Assembly (NCBI GenBank): GCA_016858145.1
Contig: JAEHOE010000029.1
Location: 620,001-684,000 of the forward strand
DNA: 64,000 nt
Source: Edaphochlamys debaryana
Taxonomy: Eukaryota > Chlorophyta > Chlorophyceae > Chlamydomonadales
Direction: 5' to 3'
The translations under genes were made by a program, and so were the position numbers. Position 1 is the stretch's first letter. Each line of letters opens with the position of its first letter. Positions 34,347 to 49,300 of the stretch are shown piece by piece. The notes beneath the pieces were generated by a model. That model was not told the origin of the DNA. It worked only from the letters and a program-made list of their open reading frames with translations, and ran no database searches.

Positions 34347-37300
34347 CTGGTGAGCCAGGGCGGGGTGGGTTGGCAAGAGGGCAAGTGTAAGGGACGGCGT
34401 TAAGTGGCAGGATTGGTGAAGTGGAATGAGACAGACAAAGGCATGGTGAGATCAAATAGGTGACGCGGCGGCAGACGTGGCAGGAGGTGCCTCTGGCCCT
34501 GCCTGAGTTGCGCGCGTGGGACTAGTGTGACCCTGCCTCATCAGGCTGGGACGGCCCTGCTGTAGCCCGGTCCACTCACCGTCCGTGAGCTGGTCGACGC
34601 CGGTGGCATTCCCCGCCAGTGGGTAGGCGGCAAGCGCAGCGAGCAGGGCCAGCATGGTCGGGTCTTCCGCTGCCGCATCGGGCAGGATGAGGGTCGTGCC
34701 GCCTCCGCTCCCGTCCGAGTACGACACACAGTCATCACCTGTTCCCCCCGCTGTTGGGGGGCCTGGGGCTGGGGCTGGCTGAGGCGGCGCCGCAGTGGGC
34801 TCTGGAGGCAAACCCACAGGCACCACGGGGGCTGGCGGAGAGGCCCCAACGAGAGCGCGCTGGCAGGCGGCTGGCAGGACCTCAATGATGTCGGCTAGGA
34901 GAGCCCTCCTCAGTTCCGGCACGGCGAGGCTGTTTGCCGGGACCAGCCGGAGCGTGCCGCCGGCCGGTAGCGCCACCTCCACCACAACGGGCATGCTCTG
35001 CTGGGGACCACCGCCGCTGGGTCGCACCACGACCGTGGCAGTGAGGTTGAGGCTCGATCCTGGAGCGCAGCTGATGCCCTGCGCTCCCGCCTGGCTCGGC
35101 AGAACCGTGCCCGTAAACTGCGTGGGCACCCCCACCGCGTTCTCGGTCCACGTCATCCGCGGGCTGATTTCGGCCCCCGTTGCGACCTCGACGAGCCCAC
35201 ACTTGAGCGTGTTTGTCCCCGACAGCTTTGTGAGGGCTGTCGCGAGCCCTGTCGAGGATTCCGAGATGGCCAGGGTGAGGCTCGACTGCGCTGCCCAGGT
35301 GGTGAGGGCCGCGAGGGCAGGTCGGGTCGCGAAGCGGTTGAGGAGGTCCCAGCCCGCGGTGGACAGCAGCAGGGCGCGTGCGTCCAGGCCGAGGGAGAGC
35401 AGGGAAGGCAGCTGCGCAGAAGAGGGGATTTATGAGGGCGGATAAGAAGGGGCATGTGATGAGTCAAGGGGATGGAGGCGGTGAAGCCAGTGCGCATGAG
35501 GGGCCCATCCGCACGTGCCTAGTGCCTCTGCTGCTTCTATCGTAATCCCGAGGGTGACAGGCCTGAGACTGCGACTCACGTCCGGCAGAGCCCCATCAAT
35601 AAAGGCCTGGAAGGACGCATCCTCATTAGACGCGGTGACCGTGGAGACACCTGTGGAAGGCGGGCATACAGTGAATGAAATGTCAGCCTCTTCGACTCCG
35701 TTGTAATCCGCAAGGAAGAAGGGTTCAAGTGCCAGGTGAGCCAGAGGTGCAACCGCTCCTTCACGCCTGCTGCTCACATCCGGGCCTGCCATGGTACTCC
35801 AGAAGCCCAGGCGGCGGCGACGGCGCGGGCGAGGGCGGGGGGACTCCGTTACAACCTGGCGTGCCGTGTAGTATGGCGGCAGCCAGGTCGGACGGCGCCC
35901 GCTCCAGCAGCGCCAGCGATGCCAGCCGCAGGGTTGCGCCTGCACAACAAGTTCAGGAAACCAACCGCAGTCAGCTGCTGCTGAGCTAGCAGCTGTGACA
36001 AACCCATGTCCTTGCATTGGGAGCGTGAGGTTGGTCTTGCCAAGCTTCCTCACCCGACGAGAGTTTGGACTCGACCACCAGGGCCGCCCCGGTGTCCGCT
36101 GCTGTCAGCACGGCTCGCGAGGAGGGCGCCACGCAGGCAATGCCGGGCACCCCCTCAGCGCCGTCCAGGGTGCTGGACCCCTCGGTGTTGACGTTGTTGG
36201 CGAAGGCGCTTGTGCCCTGGAGCATAGCCCCCGTACCGGGGTCGACCTGAGGCAGCGGGATGGAGTACGGCGTGTATGTCGGGCCAAGCGTGCGTGAAGC
36301 AAGCAGGCAGAAACAGCTCTATCTCCCGGCACCGCCAGTAATGAAAAAAGTTACGCGAAAGCACGTGTTTGCCTACCCACCCGACCCACGAGCGACCCAC
36401 CAGTGCGCAGCGCAGCCGCGTGCCTCCGTTCAGCGCAGACAGCAGCGTCACGGAGGACGCCGCCTGGGTCGTGAGGAGCACGGTGATGGTCCTGCCGCCG
36501 CTGCCCCGGGTCCACTCCAGCAAAGCGCGCTGCGCCGCATCGTCCCGGGCCTCGACGATGGCCTGCAGCGCCGCGTCTGGGAGCAGCACGGCGGAGGCCT
36601 GGGCCGGCAGCGCGCCGACTTGGGCGGTCTGAGCGAGGTAGGGGCGGAAGGGGCGGAAGGGACAGCAGGAGGGAGCGAGGGCGGTAGGGGCAAAGCAAGT
36701 GAAGTCGGCGAGGCCATGGTGGGAAATGGAGCCGAGCCAGACAGGAAGAGATCGGTGGGTCGGGGTCTTGCCGCGTGGGCCAAAGCGACTGGTGGAGGGT
36801 GGGAGCCAAGGAGGGTGGGAGACGGAGCGCACCTCGGGGAAATACTCCTGAAGAAACTTGGTCACCGTAACGGGCCCCTCCGGCACCAGAATGCAGGATA
36901 CGCCTGTGGATGGATACAGGAGAGACAGCACGGATCAGTGTCCAAGAATCTGCTGCAGCCAAGCACAGGGGACATCCCCCAACCAGGAAAGGAACCATGC
37001 ACCCCCCCCACAGCCGTGGCAGCGGGCACTCACAGGTGCCGAAGGAGTACAGCACATTGGCTGAGGAGGGGGGCGGAGGCAGCGCAGGCGGCGGCGTGGG
37101 TGGCGGCGGCTGCAGCGGGCTGCTTGGCGGAGGCATGGACACGGGTGGTGGCGGGGGCCGCTGTCGGCAGGGCCGCTCGTCGACCCCCGCTGCCAGGGCT
37201 GCGCGCACCACCTCGGGGTGGGTGAGCAGCAGCGACCGCGGGACGAGCCGCAGCAGGCCGCCTAGGGGAGAGGGAGAGAGGGCAGCCATACCTAAGAGGA

Positions 37301-40300
37301 GCGAGAGGGGCACACTGAGCAGATCGATGTGAAGTCAACAAGCACAGCCCTCCACCACTCGATGCTCGATTGTAACCTTAATCTGCCCGTGTGGCCCACA
37401 TTCCATTCGTGCCAGCTTCTCACCGTTGGTGTTTGGCCGTGTCTCGACCACGACGGGCACGGTCCTCCTCCCCAGCCGGGCCACCACCGTGGCTGTGAGC
37501 TGGGAGCCCCCGGGAGCACAGCTGATGGCTTCGGAAATGCCAGCCGCAGAAGCGCCCCTCAGTGTTGTGAGGTCAGGGCCGCTGGCCAGGGTTATGCCCT
37601 CCGCCCAAGAAGGCAAGCCGCGGCCGCCAACAAGTTCACCCGTCTCAGCATTCACCTGGGAGGGAGGGATGCGCCCGCATGGTTATGCACGTGCACTTCC
37701 AGTGTCATAGCAATTGCCGTATCCCACAAACCCTGCCATGTGATCCTTCTCACCAGAGTGCAGGCAGCATCTGTGTTGCCGGTGAGCAGCTGCAGGACCG
37801 CAGCGGACGCCGACGCCAGCGAGCTGCTCAAGAACACAGTGGTCGTCTGTGAGGTCGGCCGGCGCCGGACGCGGCGCATCACCGCCGACCCAGCGTCTGG
37901 GTCTGCAAGGAGCTTCTTCAGCATGTCGTCGGTTGAGAAGACAACGGAAGCACTGGACGGCACGACGCCGGAGCCGTCCGTGACAGGCGCCATGCTCGGA
38001 AAGGCCGCGGCCGCGAATCGCTCCAAGAGGAGCGGCCCATCCGAGAGTCCGTCGGCGAGAGATAAGTTGCCGAGAGTACCGAGAGCCCCGGAGCCCAGAG
38101 CCGACAGAGGCGCGCCCAGCAGGCAGAACCCGTTGCAGTCCGAGGAGGCCGCCCACTCGGCGGGTGGAGGGGCGCTGGGAGGCGGTGCCGCAGGAGGCGG
38201 CTTGGAGCAGCCCGTGTCGACCCCAGTGGTGACCATCTGTGCCACCATGCCCGGAGCCACGTTGAGGAGGTTGAACGACACGAGTCGAAGCGTCCCACCT
38301 GGAGGCAAAGCAGGCCAAGAGCAAAGCCGGGGACCGCGGTGACTGGGTGCACGTGAAGTGGGACAGGTAGGTGCTGTCGAAACCCCATTTGCAGTGCCCT
38401 CGGATGGTCAGAGGCGCTCTTTGCTCATCAACCCCCTCACCTCCAGGAACGCTGATGCCAACCGCCAAGGCCCTGCTGGTGCCGCCCACGGTGACCGACA
38501 GCAGCGCCCGTGCCCGGTTCGAGTTGCAGCTGAGGTAGTCCACCGCGGTGGCGTCCGGCACGTTCACCGATGCTGCCGAGATGACGACCCGATTGCTCCA
38601 TGAGGCGTTGCCGGTCAGTGGCGTGTTGTGTAACGGATCCATCTGCGATGGGGACAATGCCAGGGACCCGTGAGAATCTGTGCCACTCATCCATCCTCCG
38701 CTTCAGCAGCGGCCCACCCTGACCCCTGCATTGCTCCATCCCCCTCACCAGAGTGCAGGACACGGAAACTCCCGCCATGTCGAGGATGAGCGAGGACACA
38801 TCCGCGGCAGTTGAGGGGAGCATCAGCACGGTGGTCACTCCTCCTGTCCTCGACTTGAGCCGCTTCGAGAGGCTGGACCGGACGGCCACTGCCTTCGGCT
38901 CAACGGCAGGGGTCGAAGCCTCCAGGTCGTCCCATGTGGAATCCGACATGAGTACGGCAGATGTCTCCACAGGCAAGGACTCGGTTGGTGTGGCCTACAT
39001 GATGCGGGAGGCAGGTTGCAATAAGCAAAAGGTGCAAGAGCGACTCCCCTGAGGTGTTTGGAGTCGCCTTTCACGGCTCAAGTGCCACCCACCTGGCTGA
39101 GGTAAGTGGAGGCGAACACGCGGACCAGGGGGTCGTCCGCGGGGCCCACCACGTACCCCACCCCTGGCAAAGCAAGGCAAAGGAAGGATACCAAAAGTCA
39201 GTCGCTCGCTAGCCGATCAAAGGCAGCTTTGCAGAGGGCAGGGAGAAGGCCGCATGCAAGGCCAAATAAGTAAGGGCAAGAGCAGACACACCTCCGCCCG
39301 TGTCCCCACAGCTGCAAGCCACGTACAAGGCGCCAGCGACCTGGAGCGGAGGGCCGGGCGCTCCGGGCCGTGGAGGCTGGAGGGCTGGCTGGGGAAAGGC
39401 CGGGTTGGGAGTGTTTCGGACGGGCGGCTGGCGGGGCGGGGGTGGCAGGAATGCCGGAATCTCGGGCGTTTCAAGAGTGTTGAGGGCCCTCGGCGGCGGG
39501 CGGGGCGGGGGTGTACCCTGTGGCGGTGGCGGCGGAGGCGGGGGCGTTCCGCCCTCGGGTGGTGGCGGCGGGGGCGGCGGGTTCTCGCCCTGTGGCGGTG
39601 GCGGCGGCGGCGGTGGCGGCGGGCTGCCCAGTCGGACCTGAGGCTGCAGTGGGGTGGGCGGCGGCGGCAGCTGAGGCGAGGGTACGAATGGAGGGCCAGC
39701 CGCCACCAAGGGAGCCAAGGGCTGAAGAGGGGGCGGCCGGCGTGGCGGCCGCGGCGATCGGGGTGGTGCGACCGGCGGCGGCAGGGAGAGGATCGAGATG
39801 AAGGGTGAAGAAGGTGAAGGTACCGTTGGGTTAGGGGCGCTCGGAGTTTCCGGTGACGGCGGGGGGTGAGCAGGTGGTGGAAGAGGAGACGTGGGGTGCC
39901 CTGGCGGCGGCCGCCTGGGGGACCGAGGAGAGCGGGGCGGCGCCGGAGGGCCCAGGGGCGGAGGGGCGGGTGGAGCCGGGGGTGGAAGCGGGGGAGGAGC
40001 GCCCGGTCGAAGCGGGGGCGTGGGAGGTGGCGGCAGGGGCGTTGATGGTGCGAGGGGGGGAGGCCGCCTCGGGGCCCGCGGGGGCTTGGGACTGGGGGGC
40101 TCTGGAGGGGGCGGTTCGGGGCTGGGCGGCTCCGGGTTTGGCGGGGGCAGGGGGCTGGGAGGTCGCGGGCCCGGGGGCACAGGCGAGGGTGGCGGCGGAG
40201 ATGGCGGCTCAGGCGATGGCGGCTCGGCCGTGGGAAGCGCTGCCTGGCACGGCTTGGAGGTGGACGCCGTGATGCACTGCGGGTACGGCGGAAACGCTCC

Positions 40301-43300
40301 CAGGGACGCTAGGATATCGTATCCGGCCAGCACTGCCGCGCAATTGGTATTCGGGCTTCCAGAGGCGCCACTGATGACGGCAATCCACTCGGCCAGCCTG
40401 CCGCTGAGCTCCGGACCCAGGGCCTCGCCGTTCGCGAAATCCTCAAACACTCCGCAAACGGTGACCTGTCCGAAATTAGCACCGTCGGAAGCTTGACAGG
40501 ATTCTGGACGGAACGGCTCCAGCAAAGCCGCCGGAGGCAGCTGTGAGGCGGCGGCGAGGTTGATGTCGTCCGCCACGGTCGCTGCGCCGACCTCACACAT
40601 TTCCTCCGTCGGCTGAAAGTCGAACTCGACGTCTGAGCCGGCCGACGGCCTGATCAGGAACTTGGCGCAAACGCCACACGGGCTGGGCGGAGGGCTGGGC
40701 TGCGGCGGCTGTGGCGGAGGCGGCGGCGGCGGTGGAGGCACAGCCGGCGGCGGTTGTGGTGGCGGCAGGGGCGGAGGAAGAGGCGGCGGCAAGGAAGGCG
40801 GCTGAGGCGCTGCCGGTGGGACTGGCGAAGGCGGCAGCGGCCGAGGCGGCGGAAGGTGAGGGGGCGAGGGCGGTACACCTGGCGGGGGTGTGGGGCTCCC
40901 TGGAGCAGGCACGGGTGGGCTCGGCGGCTCAGGCGAGGGCGGAGCAGCCGTGGGCAGGGCAGCCTGGCATTGCTTGGAGGTGGAGGCTGAGATGCACTGC
41001 GGGTACGGCAGATACGCCACGAGGGACGAAAATATCTCGTACCCGCCCAGCGCATCGGCGCACGTGGTGGATGCGGTGGATCCGCCCATGATCTGGATCC
41101 AGCTGCTCATGCGAGCACTGAGCTCGGCTTCCATAGATAAGCCTTCTGCGAATCGCTCAAACGTGCCACAGACAGTGACGTAGGCAAAGTCGGTGCCGAC
41201 CGCATCTTGGCACTCGCCAGGCTGAAACGGCTCCAGAAGCGTCACAGGAGGCAGCTGCGAGGCGGCGGCGAGGTTGACGTCGTCCGCAACCATGGCCGCA
41301 TTAGTAAGGCACATGTCCTCCGTCAGACTGAATGCCGTACTGACGGTTGAGCCGGCGGCTGGCCTGATCAGGAACCTGGCACACACGCCGCACGGAGTCG
41401 GCGGGGGGCCGGGCGGGACCGGGGGTGAGGGGCTGGGGTTCGGGGGCGGCGCGCTTGGAGGAAGGGGTGGATGCAGAGGAGGGGAACGGAGGGGCGGTGG
41501 GCTGGAGGGCAGCGGCGGTGGTGCATGCGGAGGGTCCGTCGGTGGTGCGTTGGGAGGGAGAGGAGGAGAAGGGTCCGGGGGTGAGGGCGGTGGCACATTT
41601 GGTGGCGACGTAGGTGGGGCGTCAGGAGGGGTCGGTGGACGTGGAGACGGTGGGTCGGGGCTCAGAGGATTGGGTGGCAAGGGGCTGGGCGGAGAAGGGG
41701 AAGTGGGAGGTGATGGGCTGGGCGATAGTGGGGCAGGGGAAGGAGGTTCGGGGGAAGGGGGGCTGGGGGCCGGAGGCTCGGGTGACGGTGGGTTGGGTGG
41801 GGTCGGCTCAGGTGGAGACGGTGGAGTGGGAGACGGCGGGCCGGGGCTTGGAGAATTGGGTCGAGAAGGGCTGGGCGGAGAAGGGGAAGTGGGAGGTGAT
41901 GGGCTGGGCGACAGTGGGGCAGGGGAAGGAGGCACCGGGGACGGAGGGCTGGGGGCCGGCGGCTCGGGAGACGGCGGGTTGGGTGGGGTCGGCTCGGGAG
42001 GAGACGGTGGTGTGGGAGACGGCGGTTCGGGGCTTGGAGGATTGGGTCGAGAAGGGCTGGGTGGAGAAGGCGAAGTGGGAGGTGATAGTGGAGCAGGGGA
42101 AGGAGGCTCGGGGGACGGAGGGCTGGGGACCGGAGGCTCCGGAGACGGAGGGTTGGGCGGGTTGGGCTCAGGAGGAGACGGTGGCGTGGGAGACGGCGGG
42201 CCGGGGCTTGGAGGATCGGGCGGAAAGGGGCTGGGCGGAGAAGGGGAAGTGGGAGGTGATGGGCTGGGCGGTAATGGGGCAGGGGAAGGAGGATCCGGGG
42301 ATGGAGGGCTAGGGCTTGGGGGCTCAGGAGACGGCGGACTGGGCGGGTTGGGCTCGGGAGGAGACGGTGGAGTGGGAGACGGCGGTTCGGGGCTTGGAGG
42401 GCCGGGCGGAAAGGGGCTGGGCGGAGAAGGGGAAGTGGGAGGTGATGGGCTGGGCGGTAAGGGGGCTGGGGAAGGGGGCCCCGGGGACGGAGAACTGGGG
42501 GCCGTAGGCTCGGGAGACGGCGGGTTGGGTGGGGTCGGCTCGGGAGGAGACGGTGGAGTGGGAGACGGCGGTTCGGGGCTTGAAGGGTCGGGCGGAGAAG
42601 GGCTGGGCGGAGAAGGGGAAGTGGGAGGTGATGGGCTGGGCGGTAAGGGGGCAGGGGAAGGGGGCCCCGGGGATGGAGGGCTAGGGCTTGGGGGCTCAGG
42701 AGACGGCGGACTGGGCGGGTTGGGCTCAGGAGGAGACGGTGGCGTGGGAGACGGAGGTTCGGGGCTTGGAGGGTCGGGCGGAGAAGGGCTAGGCGGAGAA
42801 GGGGAAGTGGGAGGTGATGGGCTGGGCGGTAATGGGGCAGGGGAAGGGGGCCCCGGGGATGGAGGGCTAGGGCTTGGGGGCTCAGGAGACGGCGGACTGG
42901 GCGGGTTGGGCTCAGGTGGCGACGGTGGAGTGGGTGACGGCGGTTCGGGGCTGGGAGGGTCCGGAGGAGAGGGGCTGGGCGGTGAAGGTGGGTCAGGGGG
43001 TGAAGGGCTGGGCGGTGAGGGGGCAGGGGAAGGAGGCTCGGGGGAAGGAGGGCTGGGGCTTGGAGGGTCCGGAGGAGAGGGGCTGGGCGGTGAAGGTGGG
43101 TCAGGGGGTGAAGGGCTGGGCGGTGAGGGGGCAGGGGAAGGAGGCTCGGGGGAAGGAGGGCTGGGGGTCGGAGGCTCAGGTGACGGCGGACTAGGTGGAT
43201 TCGGCTCAGGTGGAGACGGTGGAGAGGGAGACGGCGGGTCGGGGCTGGGAGGGTCCGGCGGAAAGGGGCTGGGCGGTGAAGGTGGGTCAGGGGGCGAAGG

Positions 43301-46300
43301 GCTGGGCGGTAGAGGGTTCGGCGAAGGTGGCTCGGGGGACGGAGGGCTGGGGCTTGGAGGGTCAGGAGGAGAGGGGCTGGGCGGCGAAGGGGAAGTGGGA
43401 GGTGATGGGCTGGGCGGTAATGGGGCAGGGGAAGGGGGCTCCGGGGAAGGAGGGCTGGGGCTGGGCGGCTCGGGCGAGGGCGGACTGGGAGGGCTGGGGC
43501 TGGGCGGCTCAGGCGAAGGTGGACTGGGAGGGCTGGGACTGGGGGGCAAGGGCGGTGACGGCGAGGGCGGGCTTGGGCTGGGAGGCTCCGGCGAGGGAGG
43601 TAGCGGTGGAGCGGGGCTAGGGGGACTGGGGCTTGGTGGCAGCGGGCTTGGGGGCTCAGGCGAGGGAGGCGAGGGAGGGTCTGGCAAGGGAGGGCTTGGA
43701 GGGCTGGGGCTCGGGGGTGTGGGGCTTGGGGGATTGGGGGGCAGGGGCGAAGGAGGCAGGGGGCTGGGCGGTGACGGTCGCGGACTTGGGGGAAGAGGTG
43801 AAGGCGGCTTTGGGGAGGGGGGCTCTGGGCTCGGCGGGATCGGCGAGGGTGCCGGCGAGGGGGGGGATGGCGGTATCGGGTGCGGCGATGGCGGTGGGGT
43901 GGGTGGCAGCGGACTGGGCGGGAGAGGAGGGTTGGGAGGGCTCGGCGGGGAAGGAGACGGGGGACGCGGGCTGGGAGGGGCTGGGCTGGGCGGCCGGGGA
44001 TTCGGAGACGGGGGCGAAGGGCGAGGGCTGGGAGGCAGGGGCCTCGGGCTTGGGGGGGAAGGGGAGGGGGGGCGTGGAGAGGGCGGGGGAGGCGGAGAGG
44101 GGGGTAGGGGGGGTTCTGGGCTGGGCGGGTCTGGGCTGGGCGGGGGGCCGGGCGGGTCTGGGGACAGGGGGATGGAGGGTACGCCGGGCTGCGGCGGAAA
44201 GGGCGGGGGGCGTGGGTTCGGGGGCGGCCGCGGCGGCGAGCGCGGAGGCCGCGGGGGGCTTGCGATGGGCGGGGGCGGGGGCGGGAACTTGGCCGAGACC
44301 TGCCAAGAGGGGGAAAGGGAGGTTCAGCCAAGAGGCATATTTATAATTAGCGCATGCATCATCAAGCACGATCACGCTGCTCGTGGCAGCAGAATGCTAT
44401 CGATCCTCGATGCATCGACTCTCGCATGCGCACACTGCCGTACAGTGCCGCGCTGTCCCGTACACTACGGCAACCGTACGACACGTGCGCACGCACCTGC
44501 TGGCAGTAGTTGTCGCACAGGTCGTCCGGGATGAGGTTGCCGTCGTCGCACTCCTCCCCGTCCAGACCGTCCTGCACGCCGTCACCGCAGCGACGGCAGC
44601 CTAGATGGTGGGGCAAATGTGGTGGGGGCATCGTGGTGTGGGGCAAGTGTGGTGGGGGGCAAAGGGGCGGGCAGTGGGGCAAGTGTGGTGGAGGGCCAAG
44701 TGCCGGGCGTACGGTAGGGCGGGTAGCGGGGATGGGGAAGGAAAGGCAGAGGAGGTGCGTCTGGGCGACATAGGGCGGGGCAGGCAAGCTCTCTTCCGGC
44801 AGTAACCCCTCGGAGTGGGCCCGTCTGTCATCGCTCCATGCATGCGCACCTGGATCCCGGAAGTCGATCAGGCCGTTGAGGTTGTTGTCTGGGGATAGAT
44901 GAGAGGACGTATTTGGCCAGGTGGCCACGCATCGGGACGGGGCAGCAGGTCAGTCTCGAGTTGGCCAACGGGGCACCTGCCGGCTTAAGACATGCTCCAC
45001 ACCTAAGCGACCCAGAACGGCCCGCCACCCAGCAGCAATCGGCAAACGAGCGAGCACTCTACCTCCTGGGCCACTATCTAACTAGCACTCTAGCATCCCC
45101 CATCATGCCCACGCACCCTCGCCGTCGGTGCACAGCGATTCGACGCCCCTCCGGATGCATCCCGTGTCAGTGAACAACAGCACAGCCTGGCATGACTGAT
45201 CCACTCCGAAGTAGGTGCTCGGGAAATCTGGAGGGGTGGGTGGCAAGGCAAGGGTTGTTGCAGAAGGGCGGGGCGGAAGAGGACGTAAACACAGAGTCCG
45301 GCGACTGACCCCGGCCCCGGATCGTGTATTGCGCTGTACGGTACCGTACCATCAGCAGGGGGAGGTCCATTGCAGCATCCATCCTCTCGCAAACGAAGTG
45401 GCAAGCGGCAGCAGCTTTGCCAATCCACCCTCCTCACCCCACCCCAGCCCGCGCACTCAGCCGGCGCGCGGGAGGGACCCCAAACCCCGCCCACGCAGCC
45501 GGCTACCGAGGAGGAACCACCCACTCCAGTACTCACACGAGGGCAGGGGCTGCGCACAGGCGCCGCCCACAGTCACCAGCGGCGTGAGGCCCGACCACTG
45601 GCTGGGGCCCACGAAAACCTGCGGTACGGCACACACAGCACGTTACGGCAAACAGCGTACGGCAGTCTCGGTCAGCCTGGCTGGCGGGCTCAAGATCGTC
45701 GACGCGCTCTTCCCCTGCCCGCCCGGCGTCGTACACGCGTACGGCGCACACGTCACCCCCCGCGCACTTGCACGTTGCACTTTGCACACGCACGCGCACT
45801 CACCTGAGTGGCGCCCAGGGGCAGCGTGGCGTTACTAACGGCGGCCTGCGAGATCCAGGCCAGCTCAGGCCCAGCCTGGATCGAGGCCGGCGCGACTGCA
45901 TTCGTATCCAGGCCCAGGTACTCGAAGGGGTTGGACAGTCCGGCCTGCGCCAGCATCAGCAGCGAGCCGCCGCTGGCTGCCACGTAGGCGTCGATCTCGG
46001 CCCGCCGCGCCGTCAGAGCGGCGTTCATGGCGTCCGTAAGGCCGCCGGTGACCGTGGTCCTGGGGCAGAGGGAGGGAGGGGGGCAGAGGACGTGGGTCAG
46101 AGGGCGGGGGGGCCCGAGGGAGGGGCGGGGTGAAGGGCAGGGGCGGAGGGAGCATTACCGGCACACATCGCGCCGTCGAGTTGACACAGCCGACACACGT
46201 GTGCGTTCGTGGTGCGAGAGGGGTGCAGCAGGGGATGGAGGCGAGCCCAAGAGGGAGCGAGCTCTAGGCAAGAGGTTCATTCTGCCCGGGCCCCGGGGCC

Positions 46301-49300
46301 CCGCTCACTCTGCGCTGGGGAGGTAGATGAGTCGCGCTGAGGCCAGGCTGGCAGCCGTAACGCCCACAGCGTCCGTCACGTACGACACCGTGACGCTGCT
46401 GAGGGAGGCCTGGTGGGCGAAGAAAAAGAGCAGCGTTGGGGTGGGATTGCGGGATAGAGCTGGGGTCTGGGGTAGGCGTGCGGGGTGTATTGACGAGCAA
46501 AGGGTGGACGAGTAGTATTCAGGGGGCCGGGGTCTCGGCAGCAGCAAGCCAAGCTCACCGGTAGGTCAGCGATCCAGGCTGCGAGCGCGTCGTAAGCCGC
46601 CGTGCCGCTGCCCCCTGGAATGAGCGCCAGGATCTGCGGGCGGGGGTCGAAAAGGTGTCAACACGCACGCTGCTGCCATGTTAGCAGCTTAACCCCACCA
46701 TATTCGCGTTCTACATATGACATCGCTCTTCCTCACGTTGCGGGGCAGAGGGCGCGGGCCAAGCTACCCCCCCTAACAGGCTCTAAAACCCCATGCGTGA
46801 AGCCGCTCCTCCTTACGCTGAGCGGCAGGGCGGCGGTTCGCTGCAGCATGTAGGCCAGCAGCCCCGACACGAGGGCCCGGCAGGCGCCGCCCGGGGCCGT
46901 GCAGCCCTGCGCGGGGGCGTCCAGCGGCACCGTGGTGGCCAGCAGGGAGCCAACGCCCTTGCACACGTTCTTGTTGTTCTGGGGGGTTAGGGGAGGGGGC
47001 GTTGGGGGTACGAGGGAACGAAGGAGTAAGAGGGGCCTTTGAGCACTTTGAGGGGGGCCTGGGTGAGGTGAGGGGTCAGGGGCTGCGGGGCTGGGGGTAG
47101 GGGGGGGTGAGGGGTGTTTGGCGGGGTGAGGGCATCGGCGGAGGACCGGGAGCGCCTAGGAAGCGGAGCGGAGTGCGTAGCCGCCGCATCACTGTCAGGC
47201 ATGCATATCCCGTCAGTTGTCGTCCGTTGTCCCCCCCATCAACTAGCTGCCTCACCGGCGGTGCGGGCGGGGGCGAGGCAATGACAACGGGCGAGCCGGG
47301 CGGCGGCGCGGGGTCGACGTCCAGGCGGCAGAAGGGGTCGCAGCCGTCGTACGGCAGCTGCACCCACATGGGGCAGTAGGGGGCGCGGGTGTACGGCAGC
47401 TTAGTAATGCGACTTTGCGGCACTAGGACGGGCGAGCAGTACGAATGAAGAGAGTGGGCAAGCCGCATGCGGTGCCCATGTGCCGGGGTGATGCTTGTGG
47501 CGTACGGCAGGCCTGCACACGTACGGCACCCTGTGTGTACGGCATCCTGTGTGCGGCTCAAAATGAGTTGAGCGCGCGGCAACCCCTGTGTGCCCCATCT
47601 CGCTCACCATGTTGCCATCGTCTGAGAGGCCCCACGTAACATGCAGAGCAGGACAGCGCAGGATTGGGGGCAGCGGGTGAAACGGAGAGAGGAGTGGGAA
47701 GGAAGGAGCGGCAGAAAGCCCGTCCACCGCCGCCCGAAGCGCTGGTGCCACCAACCCCACCACCTCCCCTGCTGGGGCCCTTCCGTCTCGTTCTTGCCAC
47801 CCTCACCGCACTCCTCCCCCGGCTGTATGAGACCATCGCCGCAGCGCCAGCATTCGGGGTCATCGAAGTCCACCTGGGGGAGGGAGGGGGGGAGGATGGG
47901 GAGGGGAGAGGGGGGGGAGGGGTGAGGGGGGGACAGGGGGGTGGGAGCGTCAGCTTCCTTGCTTGGCCTAAGTGGGGCCGGATCGAGGATTGGGGATTCC
48001 ACCCCGGCCCCCTCACAGAAATCAAAACGCATGCAGATTACGGCTGCGACTTGCCACCCATTGATATCCAACCACCAACCGCCGCCCACCAGTAGGTTGT
48101 CGTTGTCGTCGATTCCGTTGGTACAGATCTCGGATGTCGACCTGATCAGGGAAAGCACAAAGCAGGGGTAGGGAAAGCAGGGGTTAAGAGGCAGATCATG
48201 AGGCAGATAGGCAGGGTCTGTGAGGCTCTCGGTATCGATACCAAGCGGGATGTCCGGGACGGGAGCTTTCAACCCCGTGCTTTGGGGTCTGCAGAGGACA
48301 CGTGGGCGTGGCGTGCGCTTACTTGAGGCAGGTGTTGTACGACACCAGATGCGTGGCCTGCGGAAGCGCCGTACAGGAGGGAGGCAGGACCGGTACATGA
48401 AAGGCCATCGGTTGGTGACTGAAGCCTGGCGCCCGGCTCAGCATCAGCTCCCGAGCGAGAAAGCACGCCAGGGTGCTTTAGGAGCATGCATATTGTGGCA
48501 AGCTGACTAATAAGGGCTCAAAGGCATGTCGTACAATGTCGTACAAGCAGGGCGGCCCTGTACGTGCACGCGCTCACAGCCCGACTGACCTTGCAGTCCT
48601 GGACCACCCACGATTGGGTGGCATTATTCCAACTATAAATGGGAAAGGAAAGGGTGGGGAGCGGGGAGGGGGGAGGAGGAGTGCAGCGGCAGAGGTCGGA
48701 GCGCATCGAGGCACAGCTGAGCTGCGAGAATGAGATCCACTTGGCGCCCTTTCAAGGCCCGGGCTCATTCCTTCAACCTTCCACATGCGATCTCCAGCAG
48801 TGCCCCTGGAGCGGCAGCTGTGCGTCATGTAACCTCCCCTCCCCCCCTCACTAGGTCCAGAGTACGGCGGTCCCTCCCCTTCCTCACACACGCCTCTTAC
48901 GGCAGGGCCCCTGCCAAGTCCAGCCCCCCGCCCTACCCCCTCCCCCTCACTATGTCCATGGAACGGGGCAGTTGCCCTCCTTGTACGCCAGGGGCACCAC
49001 TGGGGGGTGGGGGACGGGGAGGGTGACGGCGGGATGAGAGATATGGAGAGATGGAACAAGCGGGTCCGGGTCCGGCCGCCGAAAGTGGATAGTCTCCCGA
49101 CTAAGAGTTGAGGGCCTGGCCTGCCCCCGCATGACAACCCAACCCATCCTCCCAGCCCCCGACCCAAAGGCACCCACTTCCGTTCCAGCCCTCGGGCCCG
49201 TCCGCCCAGCTGTGGAAGCAGCCTGCGAGTTGGAGGGTAGGAGGGTTGGAGGGTTGGATCGGGGGAGGCGCGACCAAGGTGGGAAGGCGTTTCCTGGGCT

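Larger units (their letters stand above)
39292..44299 (-). other. Copy 2: Ser-Pro rod exon 41
   Basis: 5,008 nt, with a continuous Ser-Pro frame from VSAKFPPPP to CGDTGG. It is 25 codons longer than copy 1, mostly through different numbers and types of Pro-rich repeat units. It contains the same two Cys modules. The uninterrupted frame makes this copy the better reference for the protein. Confidence 0.87.

Noticed and set aside
41662..44331. Arg/Leu/Pro-rich frame of 889 codons on the minus strand, and 13,365-15,380 on the plus strand
   Set aside because: Alternative frames of the same low-complexity exon; they do not join neighbouring exons in phase.
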